DNA from: Clostridia bacterium
Lineage (GTDB): Bacteria; Bacillota; Clostridia; Oscillospirales; Acutalibacteraceae
Direction: 5' to 3'
Length of the DNA: 41,842 nucleotides
Assembly: GCA_017421045.1 (NCBI GenBank)
Contig: JAFQMC010000019.1
Location: 1 to 41,842 of the forward strand
Shown one piece after another: positions 6,554 through 15,910 of the stretch (position 1 is its first letter; every line of letters begins with the position of its first letter). Position numbers and translations under genes: made by a program. The notes beneath the pieces were generated by a model, which saw nothing but the letters and a program-made list of their open reading frames with translations, made no database searches and was not told the DNA's origin.

Positions 6554-9304
6554 ATGCTTCAAATTAAGAAGGTCAGCAAGCATTATGTAACAGGTAACCT
6601 GAAACAGACGGCTTTGGATAACATATCGCTGAATCTCAGGGATAACGAGTTTGTCTCTATTCTCGGTCCTTCGGGTTCGGGTAAGACTACACTGCTTAAT
6701 ATTATCGGCGGACTTGACCGATACGACAGCGGAGATCTGATAATCAATGGTATTTCAACAAAGAAATATAAAGACCGCGACTGGGATTCCTACCGCAATC
6801 ATACAATCGGCTTCGTGTTCCAGAGCTACAATCTGATTGACCATCAGTCGATTCTTTCCAATGTGGAGCTTGCGCTCACTATATCGGGAATGAAGCGTTC
6901 CGAACGACGCAAAAAGGCGCGCATCGCCCTTGAAAAAGTCGGTCTCGGTGATCAGGTACATAAAAAGCCCAACCAGCTCTCAGGCGGACAGATGCAGCGA
7001 GTTGCAATTGCCAGAGCTTTGGTGAACGACCCTGACATTCTTTTGGCGGACGAGCCTACAGGTGCACTCGATACAGAGACAAGCATTCAGGTTATGGAGC
7101 TTCTCAAAGAGGTTGCATCAGATCGATTGGTTGTAATGGTAACCCATAACCCTGAGCTTGCAGAGAAGTATTCAACCCGTATTGTGAATATTCGCGACGG
7201 AAAGATAATAGGTGACACAAATCCCTATGAGGTTGACGAAGAAGCCCTTGATCCACCCAAACACAAGAATATGGGCAAGTCGTCAATGTCGCTTCTTACT
7301 GCACTGACACTCAGCTTTAACAATCTGCTTACCAAAAAAGGAAGAACCCTTCTTACATCCTTTGCTGGTTCAATCGGAATTATCGGTATTGCGTTGATAC
7401 TTTCGCTTTCAAATGGTGTCAATACATACATTGTCGATATACAGAAGAGTACCATGGCATCCTATCCTATCTTGCTCGAAGCCCAGACTATGGATCTTAC
7501 CGATTTGATGGAAATGAGCAGTTCAGCGGCTGCTTCCATAGATGAGCTGTCTCACGACCGGGACGCTGTCTATTCTGACGGCACTGCTCTGGAGCTTGAG
7601 TCATCTCTTACTACAAGCTTTACTGAGAACAACCTCACCGACTTCAAAAAGTATCTGGATAACGAAAACAGCGAGATTCATAACTATATCGGTGAAAACG
7701 GCATAGTCTATTCCTATAGTCCGTCCTTTACGGCTTTTACTCACGACCCCGAGGGAGAGCTTGTAAACACTGACGGCAGTACGCTTTACACTACCAAAAC
7801 CACACAGATAATGAATTCGGAATTGGATATGTATTCAGAGATGGGATTATCTGAGGATAACCCCATGATGGCTATGTACTCTACAAATGTATTCGATGAA
7901 CTTCTTCCTGCGCAAAGTGGCAAGGACATAAGTTCTATTGTCTATGATAATTATCAGGTTATTCACGGCGACTGGCCCAAGGAATATAATGAAGTTTTGC
8001 TTGTGCTCAATGAACGCAACGAGATTCCCTCCAATGTTCTGTATCAGCTCGGTGTGCTTCCCGTTGATGAGTACGAGGAAATGATGAAGAAAATTGACAA
8101 CGGCGAAAAAATCACGGTTGAAACCGAGAGCTTCAGCTACGAGGAACTTTGCGACAAGAGTTTTAAGCTGGTTCCTGCCTGCGATATGTATGAAGAAACA
8201 GACAATGGTACATATAGCTACATAGGTAACGATGATGATAAAATCGAAGACCTCATGGAGAATGCCGTCGATCTTAAAATCTCAGGTATTATCCGTCCTG
8301 TAGAAGACGCAGACAATCTTACTATCAACGGAAACCTTGCATACACAAGAGAGCTTACCGACTATCTTATTGAATATACAGATAACAGCGATGTTGTAAA
8401 GGCACAGAGAGACAGTGAGGATGTGAATGTTCTCAATGGTATGAAGTTTGCACCGGAAAACGACAGCGACAGAATAGAGGATGCAAAAGTATACCTTGAG
8501 AATATGGGCATATCCGATAAAGCAAAGATATTCAAGGATATGATGTCTCTTGCTTATGCAGATAATCCTGCGGCTGTTACTCAGATGATGGCAATGGACG
8601 AAGCCCAGATGGCAGGTATGCTTGACAGCTATCTTGAAAATCCCGAGGACGATGTACTTCTGGCAATTTATGACAACTATATCTCAACAGGTGATTATGA
8701 CGACAATATGAGTGACTTCGGTGTTGTAAGCCTTGATGCACCCACATCAATTGCCATTTACACCGACAGCTTCGAAAACAAAGACAATATCTCCGATTGC
8801 ATAAACGCATACAACGATACAGCTTCCGAGGAGAACCAGATCACCTATACCGATTATATCGGACTTCTTCTCTCTTCGGTTACTACTATTGTCAATGTGA
8901 TTTCCTATGTGCTTATCGCGTTCGTTGGAGTTTCACTGGTGGTTTCTTCCATCATGATTGGCATTATAACCTATATTTCTGTTCTTGAGCGTACTAAGGA
9001 GATCGGTATCCTTAGAGCAATCGGTGCTTCAAAACGCAACATCTCACAGGTGTTCATTGCAGAGACACTTATTGTCGGACTCTGTGCAGGATTAATAGGT
9101 ATCGGAATCACACTTCTGTTGCTTATTCCTGGAAATGCAATTATCCACATGGTTGCAGGCTCAGCAGTAGTAAGTGCCGCATTGCCTGTGATGGGTGCTG
9201 TGATACTTGTAATACTCAGCGTAGTGCTGACAGTTATTGCAGGACTTCTCCCATCCAAGAAAGCCGCAAGAAAAGACCCTGTTACTGCACTTCGTACTGA
9301 ATAA
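6554..9304 (+). CDS. ABC transporter, fused ATP-binding and permease protein (MacB/FtsX type)
   Basis: A 916-aa single chain. Residues 1-230 form an ABC ATPase of the MacB/LolD class: Walker [10 protein letters not shown] near residue 39, Q-loop FVFQSYNLI, signature [15 protein letters not shown], Walker [14 protein letters not shown] and the switch [16 protein letters not shown]. After a linker, a transmembrane helix (about 265-290, [23 protein letters not shown]) leads into an acidic extracellular region of about 480 residues. Three C-terminal helices carry the FtsX-like segment [22 protein letters not shown] homodimer would make a complete transporter. MacB-type proteins act as mechanotransmitters for peptides, antibiotics or lipoproteins; the substrate here is unknown. 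RBS GGGAGG precedes the ATG. No partner permease or two-component system is adjacent. Confidence 0.93.
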   Translation: MLQIKKVSKHYVTGNLKQTALDNISLNLRDNEFVSILGPSGSGKTTLLNIIGGLDRYDSGDLIINGISTKKYKDRDWDSYRNHTIGFVFQSYNLIDHQSILSNVELALTISGMKRSERRKKARIALEKVGLGDQVHKKPNQLSGGQMQRVAIARALVNDPDILLADEPTGALDTETSIQVMELLKEVASDRLVVMVTHNPELAEKYSTRIVNIRDGKIIGDTNPYEVDEEALDPPKHKNMGKSSMSLLTALTLSFNNLLTKKGRTLLTSFAGSIGIIGIALILSLSNGVNTYIVDIQKSTMASYPILLEAQTMDLTDLMEMSSSAAASIDELSHDRDAVYSDGTALELESSLTTSFTENNLTDFKKYLDNENSEIHNYIGENGIVYSYSPSFTAFTHDPEGELVNTDGSTLYTTKTTQIMNSELDMYSEMGLSEDNPMMAMYSTNVFDELLPAQSGKDISSIVYDNYQVIHGDWPKEYNEVLLVLNERNEIPSNVLYQLGVLPVDEYEEMMKKIDNGEKITVETESFSYEELCDKSFKLVPACDMYEETDNGTYSYIGNDDDKIEDLMENAVDLKISGIIRPVEDADNLTINGNLAYTRELTDYLIEYTDNSDVVKAQRDSEDVNVLNGMKFAPENDSDRIEDAKVYLENMGISDKAKIFKDMMSLAYADNPAAVTQMMAMDEAQMAGMLDSYLENPEDDVLLAIYDNYISTGDYDDNMSDFGVVSLDAPTSIAIYTDSFENKDNISDCINAYNDTASEENQITYTDYIGLLLSSVTTIVNVISYVLIAFVGVSLVVSSIMIGIITYISVLERTKEIGILRAIGASKRNISQVFIAETLIVGLCAGLIGIGITLLLLIPGNAIIHMVAGSAVVSAALPVMGAVILVILSVVLTVIAGLLPSKKAARKDPVTALRTE

Positions 9305-9315
9305 GGCATAAAAAT

Positions 9316-9353
9316 ACGCAGGAGCGGAAATTTCCGTTCCTGCGTTTACTTTT
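9316..9353. terminator. Bidirectional terminator between the ABC transporter and phoA-like gene
   Basis: ACGCAGGAGCGGAAA (9316-9330) pairs with TTTCCGTTCCTGCGT (9331-9345), with one G-T pair. T-rich sequence follows on the plus strand, and ATTTTTATG follows on the minus strand, so it can serve both convergent genes. Confidence 0.85.
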
Positions 9354-9358
9354 GCTGT

Positions 9359-10570
9359 TTATTGTGTAATTATATTTGTCGGTGCATCGCCGTAGGTATC
9401 TGTGAGGGCTTTTCTCATGAGTAAAGCAATGTCGGTATTTTCGATTTTTTCTTTTGTAATAAGCTTACCGCTCTGTGCACCTGCAGCAAAGAGAAGTACG
9501 TCTGAGTCTGTGTGATCTCCGTCTGAAGTAAAGCAGTCGTTATTGACATCCTCGGCTTTTCCGCTTTCAGGGACTATGACACCGCCGGTCTCGTGGTCTG
9601 CAGTAACCAGCACCAGTGTGCCGGGATGCTCCTCTGCCCAGCGGAGGGTGTAGTCGATAGCCTTATCAAATGCCTGCATTTCTTTGAGGGTGCCCTCCAT
9701 GTCGAGTTCTGCTTCAAAAATATCAATATGGCTTGCTTCTACCATAAGGAAGAATCCTTCGTCACCCTCCAGAAGCTCAAGTGCCTTTGATGTCATCGAG
9801 GTGAGGGAGGGGTTGTCATCTGCCGTGAAATCCTGAAATGCAAAGCATCCCAGTGCAGGGGTGCCCTTGGTGAGAGTGTTAAGTTCCTCTGCGGTAGTGA
9901 TGTATGTATACCCTGCATCTTCGATTCTTGCTTGCATCTTTGGTGTTTCGGCGTATTCGGCACCGCCACCCAGCATTACATCAACTTTTGCTTTGATCAT
10001 ACCCTTGAGTATCTCATTGTATTCACCGCGGTAACCGTTGTGAGCAACCATTCCTGCAGGAGTAGCATGGGGAACAACGTGGGTGTCTATAAGACCTGTT
10101 TTAAGTCCTCTTGCTTTTGCGAATTCTACGATTGTCTCCACAGCGTCGCCGTTCTGATCAACTCCGATGTATCTATTTTTGGTTTTAACACCGCAACTCA
10201 GAGCGGTGGACGCAGCCGCACTGTCTGTAACGCCTGAAAGAGAAGTGGTGCCTACATGGCATTTGTGAGGCATAAAGCTTGTGGAAAGCTTTGAGCCTTT
10301 TACAATTTCAGCGTTTGTCAGTATGTTTTCACCCATACCGTCGCCTATCATAAGTATTATGTTTTTAACTTCCTGATTTTCATCCAGCTCGTAGCCTTCG
10401 CACTGTACCCACTCCAGCACATCGGATTGAGTCTCAGTAGTTGTCTCTATTAGTTCCGCAGTAGGCACAGCCGTTGTGGTTTCCTTTGTGTCAGCATTTT
10501 CTGCGCAAGCCGCCATGCTGATGCAAAGCAGAAGAGCAAGCAAAAATGCCGCGATTTTTTTGAAATTCAT
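9359..10570 (-). CDS. Alkaline phosphatase, lipoprotein (PF00245)
   Basis: A 403-aa secreted phosphomonoesterase. The N-terminus is a lipoprotein signal (LLLCISMAAC, lipidated Cys22), then a Thr-rich tether. Active-site elements: IGDGMG (Asp metal ligand), VTDSAAASTAL (nucleophilic Ser), HATPAGMVAH (the His form of the E. coli D153 position), VEASHID (Glu and Asp ligands), VTADHETGG (Asp-His ligands) and GDHTDSDVLLFA (the H412-equivalent). The usual His four residues after the Asp of the ID motif (E. coli H331, a Zn1 ligand) is Ala here (DIFEAE). Zinc-site chemistry may therefore differ, with nearby Glu residues as possible replacements. It lies 17 bp downstream of the HAD gene in one operon, with its own GGAGGAG site. 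No Pho box was recognised. Confidence 0.92.
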   Translation of the reverse strand: MNFKKIAAFLLALLLCISMAACAENADTKETTTAVPTAELIETTTETQSDVLEWVQCEGYELDENQEVKNIILMIGDGMGENILTNAEIVKGSKLSTSFMPHKCHVGTTSLSGVTDSAAASTALSCGVKTKNRYIGVDQNGDAVETIVEFAKARGLKTGLIDTHVVPHATPAGMVAHNGYRGEYNEILKGMIKAKVDVMLGGGAEYAETPKMQARIEDAGYTYITTAEELNTLTKGTPALGCFAFQDFTADDNPSLTSMTSKALELLEGDEGFFLMVEASHIDIFEAELDMEGTLKEMQAFDKAIDYTLRWAEEHPGTLVLVTADHETGGVIVPESGKAEDVNNDCFTSDGDHTDSDVLLFAAGAQSGKLITKEKIENTDIALLMRKALTDTYGDAPTNIITQ

Positions 10571-10587
10571 ATTATCTCCTCCGTGTA

Positions 10588-11148
10588 TTAAAATTCCCAG
10601 TTGGTTATTTTCTCATTCTTTACAATAAATGCCTGCTGTGCAATTTCTGCCATAGGTGTATCGGAATAGCTGTCAGAGTAAAAACTGTCAACAGTTGCAT
10701 CACCAAAGACCTCTCGGAATCTTTTGACCTTTTCTTTGCCGTGACAGTTTTCTTTCAGAAACTTTCCCGTTTCAACATCAACTTCCGATGCTATAAGGTG
10801 TTTTATACCAAGAGCACTGCAAACAGGTTCAAGCAAAAAAACAGGGGAAGCAGAGATGATCACATCATCATTTTGTTGCTGTCTGATGTAAAAATCTTTG
10901 ATTCTTCCTTTGTGCTTTTTCCAGAAATCGTCAATATCCCGTTCTTTGTCTATGTACTTTACAAAGGAAAAAACTTTTTCTTTGAATTGTGTTTTTGTAC
11001 CTTTATTGAAGATATAGAATTTTGCAAAACTCAGGATTATCTTTGGGGTCAGCAATAGTATTTTAGGATGTCTTTTCAGACAGAACAAAAAGAAATCCGC
11101 ACTGGAATCGTTTTTGTATATGGTTTTATCAAAATCGTAGGCGTTCAT
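10588..11148 (-). CDS. HAD superfamily (subfamily IB) phosphatase
   Basis: A 186-aa cytoplasmic hydrolase. Motif I is YDFDKTIYKND (nucleophile Asp and general acid Asp near residues 5-7), motif II IISASPVFLLEP, the conserved Lys lies in HGKEKVKRF, and motif III is FYSDSYSDTPMAEIA. Length and the cap between motifs I and II fit PSP/SerB-like HAD-IB enzymes, so phosphoserine, phosphatidylglycerophosphate or similar monoesters are possible substrates. It is the first gene of an operon with alkaline phosphatase, suggesting phosphate-ester recycling. AGGAG is present at normal spacing and the promoter is clear. Confidence 0.88.
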   Translation of the reverse strand: MNAYDFDKTIYKNDSSADFFLFCLKRHPKILLLTPKIILSFAKFYIFNKGTKTQFKEKVFSFVKYIDKERDIDDFWKKHKGRIKDFYIRQQQNDDVIISASPVFLLEPVCSALGIKHLIASEVDVETGKFLKENCHGKEKVKRFREVFGDATVDSFYSDSYSDTPMAEIAQQAFIVKNEKITNWEF

Positions 11149-11176
11149 AGTGTTCTCCTGTATATGATCTTTCTAT

Positions 11177-11205
11177 ATTATACTTGTTATTCTTTCTGTT
11201 TTCAA
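11177..11205 (-). promoter_or_regulatory. Sigma-A promoter of the HAD/alkaline phosphatase operon
   Basis: Read on the minus strand: TTGAAA, a 17-bp spacer, TATAAT. The match to consensus is close to perfect, about 30 bp upstream of the HAD start. Confidence 0.8.
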
Positions 11206-11289
11206 CTATAATAAATTCAAAATTCACAAGTTGTTAATCTATAGCAACGAATTTTGCTGTAATATTATAAATGCAGGGGAGGTGCAGCT

Positions 11290-12141
11290 TTGTTCGGGTT
11301 TGTACGAGTTCATAAAGACGAACTCAGGATAAAGGATTACGAGGCATACAAGGCAGTCTATTGCTCCCTTTGCAGGAAGCTGAAAAAAGAGTATTCCTTT
11401 CTTTCTGGCTTTTTGCTGAATTACGATTGCACCTTTTTTGCTTTGATGTGCCTGGGTACCTCTCAGGAATGCTTCGGTTTTCATAAGGGCAGATGTCGCT
11501 ATAATCCCTTGAAATCATGTAAATACTGTAAAGGTGGGGAAGAAGTATTCTCAAAAACCGCGGCGCTTTTGATTCTTATGTCATACTACAAACTTCTTGA
11601 TAATATTCACGATGGTGGCTTTTTAAAAAAGCTTGGTTGCACATTGCTCAGACCTTTGTTTTCTGTCTGGAAGAACAAAGCGTCAAAGCTGTATCCGGAG
11701 TATCGGGATGCCTGTGAGAAAATGTTTATAAGTCAGCTTGAATATGAAGATAAAAAAGCAACAGTAGACGAGTGCTCAGAGCCGACAGCGATTTTGCTGA
11801 AAACTGTTTTTGCTGCAGAGGCAGAAAACGATAAAATCCGCCCTGCATATGAGCAGTTTGGTTATCACCTGGGCAAGTGGGTATATCTTATGGATGCTGT
11901 TTGTGATATTGACGATGATGTAAAACATAATTCTTTCAATCCTATTTACGAAAAACTGCACAAAGACAAATCCCAATCCACCGATTATTGTAACGAGCTT
12001 CTGTCACAGTCTTTGTTTCTGCTGACATCGGCATACAGATTAATAGAAATAAATTGTTTTAAAAGTGTGATTGATAATATTGTTCTTCTTGGGCTTGCAA
12101 ATAAGCAACAGGAAGTCTTATTTTCCCGAAAGGAAAAATGA
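11290..12141 (+). CDS. DUF5685 family protein
   Basis: A 283-aa protein starting at TTG with a strong AGGGGAGGTG site upstream. The opening MFGFVRVHKDELRIKDYEAYKAVYCSLCRKLKKEY is the usual start of DUF5685, a clostridial family of unknown function. Cysteines lie at CSLC (near residue 25), in CRYNPLKSCKYC (about 72-83) and elsewhere, which suggests metal binding. The middle and C-terminus are helical with acidic clusters (CDIDDDVKHNSFNPIYEKL), a pattern faintly like helical prenyl-binding folds but not enough to claim function. The J-domain gene begins directly after its stop, so the two are translationally coupled. Function unknown. Confidence 0.8.
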   Translation: MFGFVRVHKDELRIKDYEAYKAVYCSLCRKLKKEYSFLSGFLLNYDCTFFALMCLGTSQECFGFHKGRCRYNPLKSCKYCKGGEEVFSKTAALLILMSYYKLLDNIHDGGFLKKLGCTLLRPLFSVWKNKASKLYPEYRDACEKMFISQLEYEDKKATVDECSEPTAILLKTVFAAEAENDKIRPAYEQFGYHLGKWVYLMDAVCDIDDDVKHNSFNPIYEKLHKDKSQSTDYCNELLSQSLFLLTSAYRLIEINCFKSVIDNIVLLGLANKQQEVLFSRKEK

Positions 12142-12144
12142 TTG

Positions 12145-12771
12145 ATGAATAAAAATCCTTATACAGTTCTCGGTGTTCCGGAAAATTCCACCGATGAACA
12201 GATAAAAACTGCATACAGAGACCTTGCAAAGAAGTATCATCCTGATAATTACGAGGATAGTCCCCTCAGGGACCTTGCAATGGAAAAGATGAAAGAGATA
12301 AACGAGGCATACGATGAAATCCAGCGACTGCGCAAAGAAGGCAGAAGCTATACCTCTTCTGCCTCTTCAGCGGGATATAATGCACAACACGGCTATACAC
12401 GTACAAGCTATCCCGATATCAGAAGTCTCATTCAAAGCGGCAGACTCGATGATGCACAGACCCTGCTTAGCGGTGTACCTGCTGACAGACGCGATGCAGA
12501 GTGGTACTTTCTCTCGGGTATGGTAAGTTATCGCCGAGGCTGGACAGATCAGGCTTACGACTATTTTAAAACGGCATGTGACATGGATCCTCGGAATATG
12601 GAGTTCAGGCAGTCATTTTCAAGGATTAATCAGCAGAGAAACTATCGTTCGCCCGAGTACAATCGTACGGTAAACAGCCACGGATGCAGTTCATGCGACA
12701 TTTGTGCGGCACTGTGCTGTGCTGATACCTGCTGTGAATGTATGGGTGGCGATTTGTGCCGATGCTGCTGA
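12145..12771 (+). CDS. J-domain (DnaJ-like) protein with cysteine-rich tail
   Basis: A 208-aa protein. Residues 1-65 are a J domain (NPYTVLGVPENSTDEQIKTA, with the HPD tripeptide in KKYHPDNYED) that would stimulate an Hsp70 ATPase. A Ser/Gly/Tyr-rich linker follows. Residues about 90-160 resemble two TPR-like helices (IRSLIQSGRLDDAQTLLSG, AYDYFKTACDMDPRN). The last 30 residues hold about ten cysteines (CSSCDICAALCC, CCECMGG, CRCC), a probable metal-binding or membrane-associated tail. It lacks the G/F and zinc-finger domains of DnaJ, so it is a class C co-chaperone. The ATG at 12145 is preferred over TTG at 12142. It is coupled to the DUF5685 gene. Confidence 0.9.
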   Translation: MNKNPYTVLGVPENSTDEQIKTAYRDLAKKYHPDNYEDSPLRDLAMEKMKEINEAYDEIQRLRKEGRSYTSSASSAGYNAQHGYTRTSYPDIRSLIQSGRLDDAQTLLSGVPADRRDAEWYFLSGMVSYRRGWTDQAYDYFKTACDMDPRNMEFRQSFSRINQQRNYRSPEYNRTVNSHGCSSCDICAALCCADTCCECMGGDLCRCC

Positions 12772-12784
12772 TAGTGAGGGTATT

Positions 12785-13312
12785 ATGAAAAAGACTTTTC
12801 CTCTGGCGTTCAGCGCAGTTCTGGCGGCACTGTCTCTGGTGCTTTTGCTCCTGACGGGTGTTGTACCCGTTGGTACATATGCGTTTCCTTGTATCGCAGG
12901 GGCACTGCTTTCAGCCGTTGTTATTGAAGCAGGCTATCCTCTGGCGGTTTCCTGCTATGTGGTTGTGTCGGTCATGGCTTTTTTTCTTGTTGCCGACAAG
13001 GAAGCCGTGCTCTATTATATATGTTTCCTTGGGTTTTATCCTGTGCTGAAAGGACTGATTGAACGGATACAAAGCCGTGTCTTTCAGTGGATAATAAAGT
13101 ATTTAGTTTTTAATGTCTGTATCATAGGTGCTTTTTTTGCAGGAATGTATCTTCTGAATATTCCCAAAGAGAGTTTTGAGTTATTCGGTGTTTATCTTCC
13201 TTGGGTTTTCCTTCTGGCAGGAAATTTCATTTTTGTTATCTATGATCTCTGTCTTACACGTATCATTTCTGCATATGTAAATATTTGGCGGAAAAGGATA
13301 AAATTTAAGTAA
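12785..13312 (+). CDS. Multi-pass membrane protein, unknown function
   Basis: A 175-aa protein with about five predicted transmembrane helices, separated by short loops, and a basic C-terminus (NIWRKRIKFK). The size and topology recall ECF transporter S components, but no ligand motif is visible and no ECF A/A'/T genes are near. The start is the ATG after GAGGG, 13 bp past the J-domain stop, so it is probably the third gene of that operon. Longer in-frame starts would overlap the J-domain gene and lack a ribosome site. Confidence 0.7.
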   Translation: MKKTFPLAFSAVLAALSLVLLLLTGVVPVGTYAFPCIAGALLSAVVIEAGYPLAVSCYVVVSVMAFFLVADKEAVLYYICFLGFYPVLKGLIERIQSRVFQWIIKYLVFNVCIIGAFFAGMYLLNIPKESFELFGVYLPWVFLLAGNFIFVIYDLCLTRIISAYVNIWRKRIKFK

Positions 13313-13331
13313 ATAGCTTCAAAATTGTAAT

Positions 13332-13376
13332 TTGAACACGTCGGATATATATGGTACAATATATATAGACGTGTTC
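13332..13376 (+). promoter_or_regulatory. Promoter of the lysozyme gene with a perfect 9-bp operator-like dyad
   Basis: TTGAAC (13332-13337), a 17-bp spacer and TACAAT (13355-13360). GAACACGTC (13334-13342) overlaps the -35 box. Its exact inverse GACGTGTTC (13368-13376) lies at about the transcription start. Each arm contains ACGT. Most of the dyad precedes the expected start, so it fits a protein-binding site better than an RNA hairpin. Confidence 0.65.
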
Positions 13377-13423
13377 TGCCTATGTATTTATTATTTTCTG
13401 AATTTTACACGGAGGTGTCGGCA

Positions 13424-15892
13424 GTGTATAAATTTCATTATAAATTAATTTCCTTAGTGTTGCTTATATCTACTCTCTTTTCGTTGGTTTCGTTAGGTGC
13501 AGTGTCCGCTTCAGCGGCTTCTGACAGCATCATCACCACCGACGCTGTCCGTCTGCGCTCATCCGCTGAGATTGTTAGTGATAATATAATCACCACCCTG
13601 GGGGTCAACGAGGAGCTTACGCTTCTCCGTGACAGTGCTGAAGAATGGGCGTATGTCCGCCGTATGGATGGTACAACAGGATATTGCTCTGTCAACTATC
13701 TTCAGCCTGCCGAAGGATCCGCCGTAGTATTAACAGGTGTGACAAATGACGCAGTAAATTTTCGAAAAGGCCCTTCTACTAACTATGAATCCATGGGAAT
13801 GTTAGACAAGGGTACCGAATTCACTGTTCTTGATAACTCCGAGGAGACATGGGTCAAGGCGGAAGTAGGAGCTAACACCGGCTATATCTACCGCTCTTAT
13901 ACCGACCTGGTTATGAAACTTGGCAATACAAAAACTCCCGACTGGTTCGAGTCATCCGCTTTGGTGGATATGTTTGGCGGAGATTATGAGTCTGACGATA
14001 AAACAAATCTTGTAAACGATATAGCTCTTTCCGACCAAAACATTACCGTGGAAGAAGGACGTTCATACACCCTTATGGCGTACATACCCGGCGGTGTGTC
14101 TGCTCAGAACACTGTAGTCTTTACATCTTCCAACAAAAATGTAGCGGTTGTCACTTCTTCAGGACTGGTCAAGGGCGTGTCGGTAGGCAGTGCTGTTATA
14201 ACCGCAACCTCCGAGATTAGCGGAAAAAAGGCATCCTGTAATGTCACTGTTGTTGAGGCAACCTCTGAGCCTTCCACACCGACAACAGAGCCTACTACAT
14301 CTACCACAGAGCCCACAATTCCCACTGAACCCACCCTTAAACTATCCGCTGATTCAGCTTCTGTGTCTGTCGGCAATCACTATATGCTTACTGCAAATCA
14401 GGCTGTTTCATGGAAGAGCTCTAATACTTCCGTTGCAACCGTCAGTGGAGGTGTTGTCACCGCGAAAGCAACAGGAACTGCTACTATCACGGCCTCAACT
14501 TCCACCCAAAAAGCAACTTGTAAAATCACGGTTACATCTGCACCTTCCGGCATCACAATCTATAAAAACGCCGTCACCGTTACTGCAGGTAAGACCTACT
14601 ACAACGGAATCACGTCTTCCTCTAAGGCAACATGGTCAAGCTCTGACACTTCCGTTGCAACTGTTACCAACGGATTTATTACCGCTGTCTCGCAGGGAAA
14701 AGCAGTTATATCCGCAAAGAACTCCTACGGTACTAAGACTTGTGTTGTGACTGTCTCTGCAGCAGAACCTATAAGATTTGCCTACAGCGAGCCGAACACG
14801 GCAGCTCCCGGCGAGACCATTACTCTGTGTGCAGTTACTGACAAAACCCGTACAGCGGTCAAATTTGAAGTTACAGTGGGAAGTTCGGTGAAAACCGTTA
14901 ATGCCACAAGTAAAACAACAGATTCCAACACCTTGGTCTGGACAGGAACCACAACTATATCCACATCGGGTACTCACAGCGTCGTGGCTTATTCCAAGAC
15001 AAGCGGTGCATGGCAGACAAGCAGCGTCATTGATGATGCAAAAACCACTGTGTTTATCAGAAAGTCATCAAGTACAACTGCAGATACCCTGGAGACCCGC
15101 CGTGCAAGCGACAAGTCAATAAAGCTTATTTCTCAGTTTGAAGGCTACAGCCCTTGCGTTTATTTTGATACCATCGCCAATAATATTCCTACCCTTGGAT
15201 ATGGCAGAGTGGTTTATGTAGGCGAGAGTTTTTATAATGATATGACCAAGAAAGAAGCCTTTGCCTATCTGGTTCGTACCGTCAATAACGACGGTTATAC
15301 CTCGTCGGTAAACAACTATCTTGATAAATACAACATATACCGCAACCAGCACCAGTTTGATTCACTCGTATCTTTTGTGTATAATCTTGGTCCCTATATC
15401 CTCTCTGGCGACAGTGATTTCCGTGAAATCTTCACAGCTTCAAGCTCTTCCCATCAGGACCCTGTCACAGGAAAGGAAGCCTATATAAACGCTACGGATG
15501 TAAACTTCCGCTCAGGACCAGGTACTTCCTACACAATTCTTGACGTTCTTGCTTACGGCACGGTTCTTGAACTTATTGAGACCTCCGCTTCAAACGGCTG
15601 GTATCATGTCCGTACCAAGAACGGCACAGTGGGCTATGTTTCTGCTGATTATGTCACAAAGGGAACCTTGAGTTCATCTGGAAAATATTCACTTAACAAC
15701 GTGAATAAAGCGGATCTCACAAAGCTTATGTTACAGTATCACCATGCAGGCTCAACCTGTGTATGGGGACTTCTTTACAGAAGAGTAGATGAGCTTGACG
15801 TGTTCTTCTATGCTGACTATACTCAAGACGGCAGAAATAATAAATACGGTTATGATTTCACATGCTCTGTGAATTCTTCCACAACAATCTGA
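13424..15892 (+). CDS. Secreted multidomain lysozyme (SH3, BIG2-like, GH24 with inserted SH3)
   Basis: An 822-aa exported protein. The GTG at 13424 is chosen because GGAGGTG (13411-13417) is spaced correctly and a signal peptide (VYKFHYKLISLVLLISTLFS, cleavage near ASA-A) follows at once. Domains: two bacterial SH3 domains (about 36-95 and 105-162), a BIG2-like Ig fold (199-279), a Thr/Pro/Glu linker (280-303), two more BIG2-like folds (304-371, 372-445) and a further Ig-like fold (446-545). A T4-type muramidase (GH24) begins near 563 with ISQFEG (catalytic Glu), CVYFD and PTLGYG, then FDSLVSFVYNLG. An SH3 domain (about 684-746, DVNFRSGPGTSY) interrupts it, and YHHAGSTCVWGLLYRRVDE closes the fold. 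Likely role: peptidoglycan cleavage at the cell's own wall or that of neighbours. There are no phage genes nearby. proC starts 18 bp downstream. Confidence 0.9.
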   Translation: MYKFHYKLISLVLLISTLFSLVSLGAVSASAASDSIITTDAVRLRSSAEIVSDNIITTLGVNEELTLLRDSAEEWAYVRRMDGTTGYCSVNYLQPAEGSAVVLTGVTNDAVNFRKGPSTNYESMGMLDKGTEFTVLDNSEETWVKAEVGANTGYIYRSYTDLVMKLGNTKTPDWFESSALVDMFGGDYESDDKTNLVNDIALSDQNITVEEGRSYTLMAYIPGGVSAQNTVVFTSSNKNVAVVTSSGLVKGVSVGSAVITATSEISGKKASCNVTVVEATSEPSTPTTEPTTSTTEPTIPTEPTLKLSADSASVSVGNHYMLTANQAVSWKSSNTSVATVSGGVVTAKATGTATITASTSTQKATCKITVTSAPSGITIYKNAVTVTAGKTYYNGITSSSKATWSSSDTSVATVTNGFITAVSQGKAVISAKNSYGTKTCVVTVSAAEPIRFAYSEPNTAAPGETITLCAVTDKTRTAVKFEVTVGSSVKTVNATSKTTDSNTLVWTGTTTISTSGTHSVVAYSKTSGAWQTSSVIDDAKTTVFIRKSSSTTADTLETRRASDKSIKLISQFEGYSPCVYFDTIANNIPTLGYGRVVYVGESFYNDMTKKEAFAYLVRTVNNDGYTSSVNNYLDKYNIYRNQHQFDSLVSFVYNLGPYILSGDSDFREIFTASSSSHQDPVTGKEAYINATDVNFRSGPGTSYTILDVLAYGTVLELIETSASNGWYHVRTKNGTVGYVSADYVTKGTLSSSGKYSLNNVNKADLTKLMLQYHHAGSTCVWGLLYRRVDELDVFFYADYTQDGRNNKYGYDFTCSVNSSTTI

Positions 15893-15910
15893 GTTTTATC
15901 GGAGGTTAAT

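Noticed and set aside
9316-9345. Long hairpin as a small regulatory RNA
   Set aside because: It sits between two convergent genes and has T tracts on both strands, so it is simply a bidirectional terminator.
13334-13376. Inverted repeats at the lysozyme promoter as a LexA site
   Set aside because: The GAAC and GTTC arms are 34 bp apart rather than separated by 4 bp, and the match to the dinB boxes is only partial.
13424-15892. Prophage endolysin
   Set aside because: No holin, tail or terminase genes are near. A signal peptide and several BIG2/SH3 modules point to a chromosomal secreted wall enzyme.
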